Source of the DNA: Pseudogracilibacillus auburnensis
Lineage (GTDB): Bacteria; Bacillota; Bacilli; Bacillales; Amphibacillaceae
Assembly (NCBI RefSeq): GCF_003201975.1
Contig: NZ_QJJQ01000004.1
Span: forward strand, 192,780-243,774
DNA: 50,995 bases
Direction of reading: 5' to 3'
Shown: positions 8,798 to 17,891 of the stretch, one piece after another
Layout of the letters: every line of letters begins with the position of its first letter
Position numbering within the stretch: the first letter of the stretch is position 1
Program-made: the position numbers and the translations under genes
Notes under the pieces: generated by a model
Databases searched by the model: none
Seen by the model: only the letters and a program-made list of their open reading frames with translations
Told to the model about the DNA's origin: nothing

Positions 8798-9835
8798 TTG
8801 AAACGAATTAGTCATTATCTTATTTTGCTTGTTGTGTTAATGATCATTTCTGCTTGTTCAAATGGACAAGAAAAAGAGTCAGGTGAAGGGGAGGCTACCA
8901 ATACTTCAACAAATGAACAATTTGATTTAAGGCTTGCGACCGTTGTTTCGCCACCACATCCATGGATTGATATGGCAGAATATTTTGCGGAAGAAGTTGA
9001 AAAGAGAACGGATGGCAATGTAAAAGTGAGTATCCATCATAGTGGTTCATTAGGCGATGATGAAACAACGATTGATGAAATGCGGTTAGGAACTGTCGAC
9101 TTTGTCATCGGTGGAACGCAAAATGCTGCATCATTTATACCGAGATTACAAGTATTTGGATTAGCCTATTTATTTGATGATATGAATCATTTTGAAAAAG
9201 CGATTCATCATGAAAGTGAGATTTTCTCCTATTTTGAAAATGAATTTACGGAAAAAAACTTGGATATAAAGCTTTTAGCATTATCGGGTGGGGGAACGAG
9301 ATACTTATCCAATAACAAACATGAAATTGCCACACCTGATGATTTAAAAGGAATCAAATTACGATTACCAGGTTCTCCAATCGAAAGCGATATATGGTCT
9401 GAATTAGGCGCATTACCTTCATCGCTTTCATGGAATGAAGTATATTCAGGTATCCAAACGGGTGTTGTTGATGGGTTTGAAAGTACATTAAGCGGTTATA
9501 CAGGAAGTAAATTATATGAAGTGGCACCTTATGTCAGCTTAACGGAACATTTATATATGGCAACACATTTTTCTGTAAGTGAATTAACGTATAATAAGTT
9601 ACCAACTGAATACCAAGAAATTATTGATGAAGTAGCAATTGAGGCAGCAGAAATTGGAACGGAAAAAGGAAAAGAGTTTGATGAGGAAATGTTAGCGGAA
9701 TTACCTGAGCATAATGTGACAATTACGGAAATCGATCGTGAAGAATTTGTTGACATTTTAGCCCCATTACATGACGATTTAGCAGAAGACCTTGATGCAA
9801 AAGAACTATTAGAACTGATTCGTACTTTAAAATAA
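8798..9835 (+). CDS. TRAP transporter solute-binding lipoprotein, DctP family (TRAP-2)
   Basis: A 345-residue protein with a lipoprotein signal (LILLVVLMIISAC, modified Cys near 20) followed by a DctP fold. FDLRLATVVSPPHPWIDMAEYFAEEVEKRTDGNVKVSIHHSGSLG is the classic first strand/helix, and LKGIKLRLPGSPIESDIWSELGALPSSLSWNEVYSGIQTGVVDGFEST carries the conserved substrate arginine (LRLP) and the usual EVYSGIQTGVVDG motif. It is closer to textbook DctP than the TRAP-1 protein. The TTG start follows TAGGGGGA. It is separated from its permease genes by 328 bases containing a terminator-like hairpin and a dispersed element. Confidence 0.9.
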   Translation: MKRISHYLILLVVLMIISACSNGQEKESGEGEATNTSTNEQFDLRLATVVSPPHPWIDMAEYFAEEVEKRTDGNVKVSIHHSGSLGDDETTIDEMRLGTVDFVIGGTQNAASFIPRLQVFGLAYLFDDMNHFEKAIHHESEIFSYFENEFTEKNLDIKLLALSGGGTRYLSNNKHEIATPDDLKGIKLRLPGSPIESDIWSELGALPSSLSWNEVYSGIQTGVVDGFESTLSGYTGSKLYEVAPYVSLTEHLYMATHFSVSELTYNKLPTEYQEIIDEVAIEAAEIGTEKGKEFDEEMLAELPEHNVTITEIDREEFVDILAPLHDDLAEDLDAKELLELIRTLK

Positions 9836-9885
9836 CGTAGACGATAAAAATGACTGTTTGAAGTGAACAACAATATAATAAAATG

Positions 9886-9917
9886 CCGATTGCAAAATAG
9901 TAGCAATCGGTCCTTTT
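9886..9917 (+). terminator. Intercistronic terminator/attenuator after the TRAP-2 binding protein
   Basis: CCGATTGC at 9886-9893 pairs perfectly with GCAATCGG at 9903-9910 and is followed by TCCTTTTATT. It probably terminates part of the transcripts so that binding protein exceeds permease. The stem core CCGATT/AATCGG is shared with the hairpin in TRAP-1. Confidence 0.7.
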
Positions 9918-9929
9918 ATTGATTAGCTA

Positions 9930-10147
9930 GCCGATTTATCTCCACGGCGTTAAAGCTCCGAAATAAGTGCGACTAAGGTTCAGGTGGAGTTTAAAACTCC
10001 ATACTGAACCAAGTCTTCTTTATCGATAAAAGTTATTTGCATTCATTAGATGCCATATACGCTCACCTAGCTAAAAGTGGCGTCCTGAGACTCATGATTA
10101 TTCGTATCACTAAACATGTATTAGCTCGTCTATATTACGGCTAAAGA
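9930..10147. repeat. Structured dispersed element inside the TRAP-2 operon (copy 1)
   Basis: This non-coding block contains a strong hairpin at 9977-10010: GGTTCAG and CTGAACC arms enclosing GGAGTTT and AACTCC arms. It is followed by AAGTCTTCTTTATCG. A second block at 42480-42700 has the same order of elements: a TATCTCC/CTCC region, ATAAGTG, CTAA, a second hairpin and AAGTCT-CTTTATCG. The layout resembles the non-coding right end of IS200/IS605-type elements, but no transposase is present, so that label is tentative. Confidence 0.4.
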
Positions 10148-10163
10148 CAAAGGAGGTTTTTCA

Positions 10164-10658
10164 TTGCTGGAAAAGATAAATAATCTCGTTGAAAAAGTGT
10201 GTTTAACAGTTGGGTTTCTCTTATTAAGCTTGTTTATTGTTGTTGTATTAGCAAAAGTTGTTGTTCGAAATTACTTACATATTCCAATGATGTGGGCTGA
10301 TGAAGTAGCTGTTATTTGTTTTATTTGGACAGTATTTCTAGGTGCAGCAGTTGCGGTTCGTCATAAAATGCATTACACAGTAGATTTAGCACCAAACAAA
10401 ATAAAAGTTAATTTAAGCTTTGATATTCTAGCCCATCTTATTGTTCTAACTCTAATTTACGTCATGATCGTTCATGGCTATTCTTTTATGTTAATGGGCT
10501 TTTCACGATTTTCGACGGCTTTAACGATTCCACTCGCATACACATTTGCAGCAATACCTGTTAGTGGTTTATTTATGCTTTTTTTCACAGTAGAACAGTT
10601 TGTAAAAGATATCAAAAAGTTACGATCACTAACAAAAAAGGAAGTGTTTGAAAAGTGA
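10164..10658 (+). CDS. TRAP transporter small permease, DctQ family (TRAP-2)
   Basis: A 164-residue membrane protein with four hydrophobic segments (about 12-34, 46-64, 85-106, 124-146). The PMMWADEVAVICFIWTVFLGAAVAVRHKMHYTVD stretch is characteristic of DctQ (WxxE...WxxxLGxxxxxRxxxH). The TTG start follows AAAGGAGG at 10149-10156. Its last four bases overlap the DctM start (GTGA), showing translational coupling. Confidence 0.9.
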   Translation: MLEKINNLVEKVCLTVGFLLLSLFIVVVLAKVVVRNYLHIPMMWADEVAVICFIWTVFLGAAVAVRHKMHYTVDLAPNKIKVNLSFDILAHLIVLTLIYVMIVHGYSFMLMGFSRFSTALTIPLAYTFAAIPVSGLFMLFFTVEQFVKDIKKLRSLTKKEVFEK

Positions 10659-11938
10659 ACCCACTCGTTTTGTTATTAATAGTTTTCTTTGTGTTAGTAT
10701 TTATTCGAGTACCTATCGCGTTTGCTTTAGGAATTTCATCGATCGTGACGATCATTTATCTTGATTTACCTTTCACAAGTGTGATTAATCAAATTTATAC
10801 CGGGATTGATAATTTCACTCTCTTAGCTGTTCCTTTCTTCTTATTATTAGGGGGATTAATGAATGATGGAGGGATTACCGAACGGCTTTTACAGTTTTCA
10901 AGAGTAATCGTTGGGCATATTCGCGGAGGACTCGCACATATTAATGTATTTGTCAGTATGATTATGGCAGGACTTTCAGGTTCAGCCGCTGCTGATACAG
11001 CTGCTATTGGTCCCGTACTTATTCCAGCGATGAAAAAGGAAAAATACGATGCTGGATTTAGTGTGGCAATTACAGCTTGTTCTTCTACATTAGGTGTAAT
11101 TATTCCGCCAAGTATTATGATGGTCGTATATGGAGCAATGGCGCAAGTCTCGATTGGGAAATTATTTTTGGCTGGAATTGTGCCTGGAATTTTAATCGCA
11201 TTTGGACAAATGGGTTATACATATTATATGGCACGAAAATATGATTACCCATCCTATCCAAAAGCTACGGTAAAGGAAGCAACTATTTCTTTTGGAAAAG
11301 CAATTCCCACTTTATTGCTGCCGATCATCATTATTGGTGGAATTTCAGCTGGAATGTTCACAGCGACAGAAGCAGCGGCAATTGCCGTGTTTTATGCGTT
11401 AGTATTGATGTTTTTTTATCGTACATTAAAAGTGAAAGATTTACCGAAACTACTTAAAAATACGATGGTCCAGTATTCATTACCAATGTTTGCTGTTGCA
11501 TGTGCCGGAATCATGGGTTGGTTAATTGGTTATTTACATGCACCCGAATTAGTAGCAAATTTTATTACAAGTATTACAACTTCATCGACAGGAATCTTTT
11601 TATTAATCGTCTTATTTTTACTTATTATTGGAACGTTTTTGAGCCCACTTGAAGCAATTATTATCTTTCTACCTATTCTAACGAAATTAGGTGAAATTGC
11701 CGCCCTTGATCCAGTCCATCTAGGGATCATTACATGTCTTGTACTTGCGTGTGGAATGGTTACGCCACCTTATGGAATTTGCTTATTAATTGCCACGCAA
11801 ATCGGAAAAATTTCCACTGTACGCGCATTTATTAGTATTGTACCGATTTTAACGATTACACTCGGGATTATTTTAATCGGGGTATTTTTTCCAGATTTGT
11901 TTCTGTTTTTACCGAACTTATTAATGCCCGATGCTTAA
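10655..11938 (+). CDS. TRAP transporter large permease, DctM family (TRAP-2)
   Basis: A 427-residue DctM protein with about 12 membrane segments. Visible hallmarks are VPFFLLLGGLMNDGGITERLLQFS near 60, AGLSGSAAADTAAIGPVLIPAMKKEKYD near 105-135, GVIIPPSIMMVVYGAMA near 150, FTATEAAAIAVFYA near 230 and CGMVTPPYGICLLI near 370. Na+-driven uptake of an organic anion is the family role. GTG start overlaps the dctQ stop. The downstream flavoprotein gene starts 42 bases after the stop, so it probably belongs to the same transcript. Confidence 0.93.
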   Translation: MNPLVLLLIVFFVLVFIRVPIAFALGISSIVTIIYLDLPFTSVINQIYTGIDNFTLLAVPFFLLLGGLMNDGGITERLLQFSRVIVGHIRGGLAHINVFVSMIMAGLSGSAAADTAAIGPVLIPAMKKEKYDAGFSVAITACSSTLGVIIPPSIMMVVYGAMAQVSIGKLFLAGIVPGILIAFGQMGYTYYMARKYDYPSYPKATVKEATISFGKAIPTLLLPIIIIGGISAGMFTATEAAAIAVFYALVLMFFYRTLKVKDLPKLLKNTMVQYSLPMFAVACAGIMGWLIGYLHAPELVANFITSITTSSTGIFLLIVLFLLIIGTFLSPLEAIIIFLPILTKLGEIAALDPVHLGIITCLVLACGMVTPPYGICLLIATQIGKISTVRAFISIVPILTITLGIILIGVFFPDLFLFLPNLLMPDA

Positions 11939-11980
11939 TAAGAAACGAATATGTTACACTAGCCTTTGGGAGGGACTAAA

Positions 11981-13135
11981 TTGAAACTGACAGACTTACA
12001 AACAACAGAAGAACGATTAAACCTTTTAGAAAAAACAGCTGAAAAATTTGCTGACCGTGCACAAGAATATGATGAAAAAGGGGCTTTTCCATTTGCAAAT
12101 TTTGTTGAATTAAAAGCAATTCATTATCCTGCATTAACCGTCCCCAAAAAATACGGGGGACTCGCTATCTCATTAGTAGAGATGTTAAAAATGCAAGAAA
12201 CGATTGCAAAATATGATGGATCGACGGCGCTTTCGATTGGTTGGCATATGGGAATTACAAAACATTTAGGAGAAGCGGGAGCTTGGGAAGAAGCAACATA
12301 TGAAGCATTTGCAAAAGATGTTGTCGAAACGGGTGCATTACTCAATAATGCTGCAACAGAACCCGCTACAGGTAGTCCGACTCGCGGTGGAAAGCCCGAA
12401 ACATTTGCTAAGGCAACAACGGATGGGTGGATCATTAATGGTCGTAAATCATTTACAACATTATCACCCATTTTAGATTACTTCGTCGTTAGTGCTTCAA
12501 TTGATGGAACGGAAAAGGTCGGTAACTTTCTTGTGCGTCGTGGATTAGATGGCGTCTCAGTCGCTGAAACATGGGATTCGATCGCAATGAAGGCAACAGG
12601 AAGCCATGATCTCGTCTTAGAAAATGTGAAACTCAAAAAAGAAGACCTTGTTCAATACATTACACCAGGGGATAAGGCTGCCCAAGGATGGTTACTTCAT
12701 ATTCCAGCTTGTTATTTAGGAATCGCAAAGGCAGCACAAACATATGCAGTAGATTTTGCAACAACTTATTCGCCAAGTAGTATAAAAGGGACGATTTCCG
12801 GTTTTCCAGCAGTACGCCAAAAAATTGGTGAAATGGAGTTGCGTATTTTAGAAAGCAGTGCATTTTTGTATACAGTTGCGAAGAAGTGGGATGAGAATGA
12901 TGAGGAAACTAGGCAATCAATGAAGCCTGAACTCGGTGCAGTCAAACTATCTATCGTAAACAATGCTCTAGAAACAGTTGACCTTGCTATGCGAATTGTT
13001 GGTGCAAGAAGTTTATCAGCAAAATGTCCATTACAACGTTATTATCGTGATGTACGTGCAGGACTTCATAACCCACCGATGGACGATATGACAATTATGG
13101 CACTTGCGGCAAATTCAATTGAAAAATTGACTTGA
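11981..13135 (+). CDS. Acyl-CoA dehydrogenase-like flavoprotein (YdbM-like)
   Basis: A 384-residue acyl-CoA dehydrogenase-superfamily protein: N-terminal helical domain, a middle beta domain with the FAD-contacting pattern LLNNAATEPATGSPT...WIINGRKSFTTLSPILDYFVV, and a C-terminal helical domain. The C-terminal position that normally carries the catalytic YEGT glutamate reads HNPPMDDMT, so it may be a flavin monooxygenase-like member rather than a true acyl-CoA dehydrogenase. It resembles B. subtilis YdbM, a member of the CymR sulfur-starvation regulon (from memory, not searched). The TTG at 11981 is preferred over 11966 because GGGAGGG at 11968-11974 lies inside the longer frame. It appears to close the TRAP-2 operon and may act on the imported compound. 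Confidence 0.8.
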   Translation: MKLTDLQTTEERLNLLEKTAEKFADRAQEYDEKGAFPFANFVELKAIHYPALTVPKKYGGLAISLVEMLKMQETIAKYDGSTALSIGWHMGITKHLGEAGAWEEATYEAFAKDVVETGALLNNAATEPATGSPTRGGKPETFAKATTDGWIINGRKSFTTLSPILDYFVVSASIDGTEKVGNFLVRRGLDGVSVAETWDSIAMKATGSHDLVLENVKLKKEDLVQYITPGDKAAQGWLLHIPACYLGIAKAAQTYAVDFATTYSPSSIKGTISGFPAVRQKIGEMELRILESSAFLYTVAKKWDENDEETRQSMKPELGAVKLSIVNNALETVDLAMRIVGARSLSAKCPLQRYYRDVRAGLHNPPMDDMTIMALAANSIEKLT

Positions 13136-13173
13136 CATTATTGGATATTAAGGTAATTTAAATATAAGATGTT

Positions 13174-13222
13174 GTTCAAAAAGTCCGGGAACTCTCGATC
13201 CTTTTTATCCTCCTTTTTGAAC
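13174..13222. repeat. Inverted repeat / possible terminator after the TRAP-2 operon
   Basis: GTTCAAAAAG at 13174-13183 pairs perfectly with CTTTTTGAAC at 13213-13222 across a 29-base loop. There is no T run after it. It may act as a terminator or be a small mobile repeat; this kind of sequence recurs between Bacillaceae genes. Confidence 0.5.
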
Positions 13223-13333
13223 ACGCACTATAAGAAGAAGTCCGTGCTTTATTTATTACCATTGAATTCCATGGGGAAAACAAGCAAGTAAAGTTTCCCT
13301 TCATGTCAATCAATTTTTATGAGGAGTGGTGTC

Positions 13334-14509
13334 GTGCAAATATTTGAACAATCTGATGCGATAAAGCGTCTTCCTGAGCAGTTTTTTGCCAAGTTAGGAA
13401 AAAGGGTTCGAGAACTTATTCAAGAGGGGCATGATGTTATTAACTTAGGGCAAGGGAACCCAGATTTACCTACTGCTGATCATATCGTAAAAGCGTTACA
13501 AGAAGCAGCTGAAAAACCGATCAATCATAAATATTCTCCGTTTCAAGGATTTCCGTATTTTAAACAGGCAGTTGCTGATTTTTATAAACGAGAGTACGAT
13601 GTCGATTTAAATCCAGATGAGGAAGTTGCCCTTATGTTTGGATCAAAAATCGGTTTATTTGAGGTGAGTCAATGTCTCCTTAACCCTGGGGATACTGCGC
13701 TACTCCCAAATCCAGGTTATCCAGACTATTTATCTGGTGTCGCATTGGCGAATGTAACACATGAATTTATGCCACTTCTTGAGGAGAACGGCTTTTTACC
13801 TGACTATAGTAAAATATCAGAAGACGTTTTGCAAAAAGCAAAATTGATGTTTTTGAATTATCCGAACAATCCAACTTCGGGTGTTGCGACAAAAGCATTT
13901 TTTGATGACACAGTCGCATTAGCAAAAAAGCATGACATTTGTGTTGTCCATGATTTTGCCTATGGTGCGATTGGCTTTGATGGTGTAAAACAGCCAAGTT
14001 TTCTAGCTTCAGAAGGAGCAAAAGACGTCGGAATTGAAATGTATACATTGTCTAAGACGTATAATATGGCGGGATGGCGTGTCGCTTTTGCGGTTGGAAA
14101 CCCATCTGTCATTAAAACGATTAATTTATTACAAGATCATTTGTTTACAAGCCTGTTTGGTGCGATTCAAGAGGCAGCGACAGAGGCAATTTCAGGAGAT
14201 TTAACCTATGTGCGAGAACTTGTTGACATTTATGAAAAGCGCCGAAACGTACTAGTCGATAGTTTACGCAAAATAGGTTGGGAAGTGGAAGCCCCAAAAG
14301 GTACATTCTTCGCTTGGTTCCCAGTTCCCAATGGATACACATCTGCAGAATTTGCCAAACTATTATTAGAAGAAGCCCATGTCGTTGTTGCATCTGGAGA
14401 TGGCTTTGGGACCTTAGGGGAAGGGTATGTTCGTCTCGGATTACTAGATTCAGAGGAGAGATTAAGAGAAGCGGCCGAAAGAATTGGGAAGCTAGGATTG
14501 TTTAGATAA
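13334..14509 (+). CDS. mtnE: PLP-dependent class I aminotransferase, MtnE-like
   Basis: A 391-residue fold-type I aminotransferase. The PLP lysine is in TLSKTYNMAGWRVAF, with NYPNNPTSG, HDFAYGAIGFDG and the C-terminal YVRLGLL supplying the carboxylate-binding arginine. The N-terminal half (LPEQFFAKL...GHDVINLGQGNPDLPT...HKYSPFQGFPYFKQAV) closely follows B. subtilis MtnE, which transaminates ketomethylthiobutyrate to methionine in methionine salvage. The GTG at 13334 is chosen because GAGGAG at 13321-13326 sits 7 bases before it, inside the longer frame. No S-box riboswitch precedes it and no other mtn gene is near, so a different amino-acid partner is possible. Confidence 0.8.
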   Translation: MQIFEQSDAIKRLPEQFFAKLGKRVRELIQEGHDVINLGQGNPDLPTADHIVKALQEAAEKPINHKYSPFQGFPYFKQAVADFYKREYDVDLNPDEEVALMFGSKIGLFEVSQCLLNPGDTALLPNPGYPDYLSGVALANVTHEFMPLLEENGFLPDYSKISEDVLQKAKLMFLNYPNNPTSGVATKAFFDDTVALAKKHDICVVHDFAYGAIGFDGVKQPSFLASEGAKDVGIEMYTLSKTYNMAGWRVAFAVGNPSVIKTINLLQDHLFTSLFGAIQEAATEAISGDLTYVRELVDIYEKRRNVLVDSLRKIGWEVEAPKGTFFAWFPVPNGYTSAEFAKLLLEEAHVVVASGDGFGTLGEGYVRLGLLDSEERLREAAERIGKLGLFR

Positions 14510-14809
14510 CCTTTTTCCTTTAACTATTTAGTGTGTATTTCCACGGAATTCATTCCAACTTAATCTCGCTACGGGTTACTTATCATGTAACGGAGTGAAA
14601 ATTATGCCCGCTGCATCTCGTCAGAAGCTATAAGGTAAATTATTTTTAAACAATGGAAAAAGGATCAGAATACATTTTCTGGTTCTTTTTTTCATTGATT
14701 TCATTGTAAGGCCAAGTAAGGAGCTGTGATAAAAAGAAAAAGTTTTTTTACAAGCTGGAAAAATACGATATATGCTATACTAAAAAGAAAATAAGGATTG
14801 ATAAGTTAG
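14510..14809. other. Gap with terminator at 14657-14692 and promoter of the GntR gene
   Basis: The terminator has a stem AAAAAGGATCAGAA with TTCTGGTTCTTTTT (two G-T pairs) and a T tail. Upstream of it, at 14530-14630, is a GC-richer non-coding patch. TGCTATACT near 14772 is an extended -10 box for the downstream regulator gene. Confidence 0.6.
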
Positions 14810-15490
14810 ATGAATCGAGTAAAGCGGCTTTCTGATAGTATAGCAGAAGATATTCTGGCGATGATTACGATTGAAAAAAGATTTCTTTCAGGTGATAAAC
14901 TTCCGAACGAAATTGAGTTATCAGAAGAACTTAATATTAGTAGAACGACATTGCGTGAAGCGATTAGAATATTAGTTACCAATGGCATATTAGAAATTAA
15001 ACGAGGCAGAGGAACATTTGTAAAAAAAGATGTGGATTTACATCATTCAATGGAATCATTAAATGATCTTTCAAATGCAAGAATCAATGCAAAAGACTTG
15101 TATGAAATGCGCCTGATTTTTGAGCCAGAAGCTGCCTATTATGCGACGATACGAGCAAGTGAGGCTGAGCTCAACCGAGTTTTAGAATATGGAAAACAGA
15201 TTGAACAAAAAATTAACCGTGGTGAAGATCGAACAGATGTCGAACAAAAATTCCACAAAGCGATTGCCAAGGCTACCCATAATGAATTCATGGACAAGTT
15301 GATGCCAGTTATTTTTCAGGCGATTGATAAAGGTGTCATATTATCACAAAAAAATGAACGAGTCGTAAAAGATACATTAAATGACCATAAAATGATCATG
15401 GAATTTATGAAAGTGCGCAACCCTGAGGGAGCGAGAAGTGCAATGAAAATTCATATTTTACATGCGATGAAAGATTTAGGGATTGAGTAA
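14810..15490 (+). CDS. FadR-type GntR transcriptional regulator with FCD domain
   Basis: A 226-residue protein with an N-terminal winged helix (LPNEIELSEELNISRTTLREAIRILVTNGILEIKRGRGTFV, about 30-75) and an all-helical FCD ligand domain. FCD metal/ligand residues are seen in the ExRLIFEPEAAYYA helix, KFHKAIAKATHN and NDHKMIMEF, and the HILHAM end. Such regulators usually repress a neighbouring catabolic gene and release DNA on binding a small carboxylate. The next gene is a dehydratase 110 bases downstream with candidate operators in its promoter. The ATG has a weak site, AAGGATTG, at about 12 bases. Confidence 0.88.
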   Translation: MNRVKRLSDSIAEDILAMITIEKRFLSGDKLPNEIELSEELNISRTTLREAIRILVTNGILEIKRGRGTFVKKDVDLHHSMESLNDLSNARINAKDLYEMRLIFEPEAAYYATIRASEAELNRVLEYGKQIEQKINRGEDRTDVEQKFHKAIAKATHNEFMDKLMPVIFQAIDKGVILSQKNERVVKDTLNDHKMIMEFMKVRNPEGARSAMKIHILHAMKDLGIE

Positions 15491-15520
15491 AAGTATTTTG
15501 TTACATCATTATCTTTCTAT

Positions 15521-15565
15521 TTGTCCTACAACTATGTTGACAGCAGACAACGCAGGATTTAAAAT
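15521..15565 (+). promoter_or_regulatory. Sigma-A promoter with overlapping candidate GntR operators
   Basis: TTGACA at 15537-15542 and TAAAAT at 15560-15565 are spaced by 17 bases. The palindrome GTTGACAGCAGACAAC at 15536-15551 covers the -35 box, and a second palindrome TTGTCCTACAA lies at 15521-15531. Short TTGT-NNN-ACAA palindromes are typical FadR/GntR sites, so the upstream regulator probably represses the dehydratase gene from here. Confidence 0.65.
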
Positions 15566-15600
15566 AGATTTAATATTTTAAAATTAAAGGTGTGTTCAGA

Positions 15601-17271
15601 TTGAGAAGTAATATGATTAAAATTGGAGTCGACCGTGCTCCTCACCGTAGTCTTTTATATGCAACTGGAAAAGTAAAGCCGAGAGATTTAGAGAAACCGT
15701 TTATCGGTGTTTGTAACTCATATATCGATATTATTCCGGGTCATGTTCATTTGCGAGAGTTTGCAGACGTCGTGAAGGAAGCGATTGTGGAAGCGGGTGG
15801 AATCCCGTTCGAATTTAATACAATCGGTGTAGACGATGGGATTGCAATGGGACATATTGGAATGCGTTACTCCTTACCAAGTCGTGAACTCATTGCAGAT
15901 TCTGCCGAAACGGTGATTAATGCGCACTGGTTTGATGGTGTATTTTATATTCCAAACTGTGACAAAATTACACCAGGAATGTTAATGGCAGCTGCTCGTA
16001 CAAATGTTCCTTCTGTTTTTGTATCAGGTGGCCCAATGGAAGCAGGTGTAAGTTCAACAGGAAAACAAATTTCTTTAACCTCTGTCTTTGAAGGTGTTGG
16101 TGCCCACAAATCTGGTCAAATGTCTGATGAAGAATTATTAGATATTGAAATGAATGCTTGTCCAACATGTGGTTCATGTTCCGGTATGTTTACGGCAAAC
16201 TCAATGAACTGTTTGATGGAAATGTTAGGAGTTGCACTTCCAGGCAACGGTACAATCGTGGCAACAAGTGAAAAACGTAAAGAGTTAGTTAAGGAAGCAG
16301 CAAAACAATTAGTTCGAATGATTAAAGAAGATATTAAACCACGTGATATCATCACAAAGGAAGCAATCGATGATGCATTTGCACTTGATATGGCAATGGG
16401 GGGATCGACAAATACGGTACTCCACACATTAGCGATTGCGAATGAAGCTGGAATTGAATACGACTTGGCTGAGATTAATAAGGTTGCAGAAAGAGTTCCA
16501 TACTTAGCAAAAATTATGCCAGCATCTGATATTTCAATGGACGATATCAATAAAGCGGGTGGAGTAGAAGCGATTATTAATGAGTTAACAAAGATTCCAG
16601 GGGCGATTCATCCAGAACGGATAACAGTGACTGGTAAAACGATGGGGGAACTTGTCAAAGACCATCATATTACGAATCCAGAAGTAATTCGTACAAAAGA
16701 CAATCCGTATAGTCCAGTTGGTGGTCTATCCGTACTATATGGAAACATTGCGCCAGAAGGATCTGTTATTAAAGTAGGTGCAGTCGATCCATCGATTAAA
16801 ACATTTACAGGTGAAGCAGTTGTTTTTGACTCACAAGATGAAGCACAAGAAGCGATCGATGATGGAACAGTACAAGCAGGTCATGTTGTCGTCATCCGCT
16901 ATGAAGGTCCAAAAGGTGGTCCGGGTATGCCAGAAATGCTTGCGCCAACATCTGCGATAATGGGTCGTGGACTTGGAACGAAAGTAGCATTGATAACTGA
17001 TGGACGCTTTAGTGGAGCTTCTCGTGGTATTTCCATCGGTCACATTTCACCAGAAGCTGCAGAAGGTGGTCCTATTGCTTTGGTTGAAAATGGTGATACA
17101 ATCGAAATCGACTTACCAAGCCGAACGATTAATGTAAAAGTTTCAGACGAAGAATTAGCAGAACGACGTAAAAATTTAAAACCGTTCGAACCAAAAATTA
17201 AAACAGGATGGTTAGGAAGATATTCTAAACTTGTCACAAATGCCTCAAAAGGTGGCATCATGAGTATATAA
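15601..17271 (+). CDS. ilvD: Dihydroxy-acid dehydratase family protein, IlvD type 1
   Basis: A 556-residue IlvD/Edd-family dehydratase. Fe-S cysteines are in [24 protein letters not shown] and [19 protein letters not shown]. The sequence is of the B. subtilis/S. aureus IlvD subgroup, which converts dihydroxy-isovalerate and dihydroxy-methylvalerate to 2-keto acids in branched-chain amino acid synthesis. The TTG at 15601 is preferred over the GTG at 15592 because AAAGG ends just before the GTG. Its position behind an FCD/GntR regulator with operators on its promoter is more typical of an inducible sugar-acid dehydratase, so a catabolic role should stay open. No other ilv gene is in the window. 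Confidence 0.88.
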   Translation: MRSNMIKIGVDRAPHRSLLYATGKVKPRDLEKPFIGVCNSYIDIIPGHVHLREFADVVKEAIVEAGGIPFEFNTIGVDDGIAMGHIGMRYSLPSRELIADSAETVINAHWFDGVFYIPNCDKITPGMLMAAARTNVPSVFVSGGPMEAGVSSTGKQISLTSVFEGVGAHKSGQMSDEELLDIEMNACPTCGSCSGMFTANSMNCLMEMLGVALPGNGTIVATSEKRKELVKEAAKQLVRMIKEDIKPRDIITKEAIDDAFALDMAMGGSTNTVLHTLAIANEAGIEYDLAEINKVAERVPYLAKIMPASDISMDDINKAGGVEAIINELTKIPGAIHPERITVTGKTMGELVKDHHITNPEVIRTKDNPYSPVGGLSVLYGNIAPEGSVIKVGAVDPSIKTFTGEAVVFDSQDEAQEAIDDGTVQAGHVVVIRYEGPKGGPGMPEMLAPTSAIMGRGLGTKVALITDGRFSGASRGISIGHISPEAAEGGPIALVENGDTIEIDLPSRTINVKVSDEELAERRKNLKPFEPKIKTGWLGRYSKLVTNASKGGIMSI

Positions 17272-17302
17272 TTTAGCTAGTTTAGCAGATTACTAACAAC
17301 AG

Positions 17303-17333
17303 ACCCCTTTCTGAAATCGGATCAGAAAGGGGT
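17303..17333 (+). terminator. Hairpin terminator after the first dehydratase
   Basis: ACCCCTTTCTGA and TCAGAAAGGGGT form a perfect 12-bp stem with a 7-base loop. The tail is only weakly T-rich. Confidence 0.75.
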
Positions 17334-17339
17334 GATTCA

Positions 17340-17890
17340 CTTTTGGAAAGCTGGATACGTATGAATCGCGCTTAATGTCACGCGGCGCTCCGCCACGTTC
17401 CGTCCACAGCCGAAAATCGCGTTCAATGTCACTCACTATGTCACAATTTTAGCCTATAAGAGCGTTTTCGCTATACTTTCGTTATATTAACTATTGTTAT
17501 GTTGCTAAAACCTTATATACCCCATTAGCAATACTTGTTTGAACCAATTGACCTATTCATGAAATGCTCTAACTAATTTAATTATGAATTGTTTTGATAG
17601 TCGCTATGATAACCCCTACATTCCTTATGCATCATTTCCTGTTACATATGTGCAGTTCAAAATCGTTATGCGCCAATTTTGTAAAACAAGTGCTGTATGA
17701 ACTCATTACGTTATGTACTAGATTCGTTAAATATGTGTCGTTAAAACTCGTTATGCGTCATTTTTGTAAAACATGTGTTTTCCGAAATAGATCTGGGTCA
17801 ATTCTACAAAGCATGTACGATTTAATAGGCTTTCATCATGGCGTCTGATTTTTAGAGGTGAATGATTAATTTTTGAGAAACTGCAAGCTT
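17340..17890. repeat. Non-coding repeat block between first dehydratase and cupin gene
   Basis: Two direct repeats of AATCGCG-T-AATGTCAC start at 17364 and 17415. From 17646 a longer unit (ATATGTG...CGTTATGCGCCAATTTTGTAAAACA) recurs at 17731 and partly near 17790, giving about 42- or 85-base spacing. The 84-codon frame here (17594-17848) is formed by these repeats and has no ribosome binding site, so I do not call it a gene. TTAATGTCACGCGGC at 17372 recurs as TTAACGTCACGCGGC at 35489. Confidence 0.6.
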
Positions 17891-17891
17891 A

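Noticed and set aside
13136-13333. S-box (SAM) riboswitch before the MtnE-like gene
   Set aside because: Conserved S-box blocks are missing; only a simple inverted repeat is there.
17594-17848. 84-residue protein
   Set aside because: Consists of translated degenerate repeats, Cys-rich by frame accident, without start signal.
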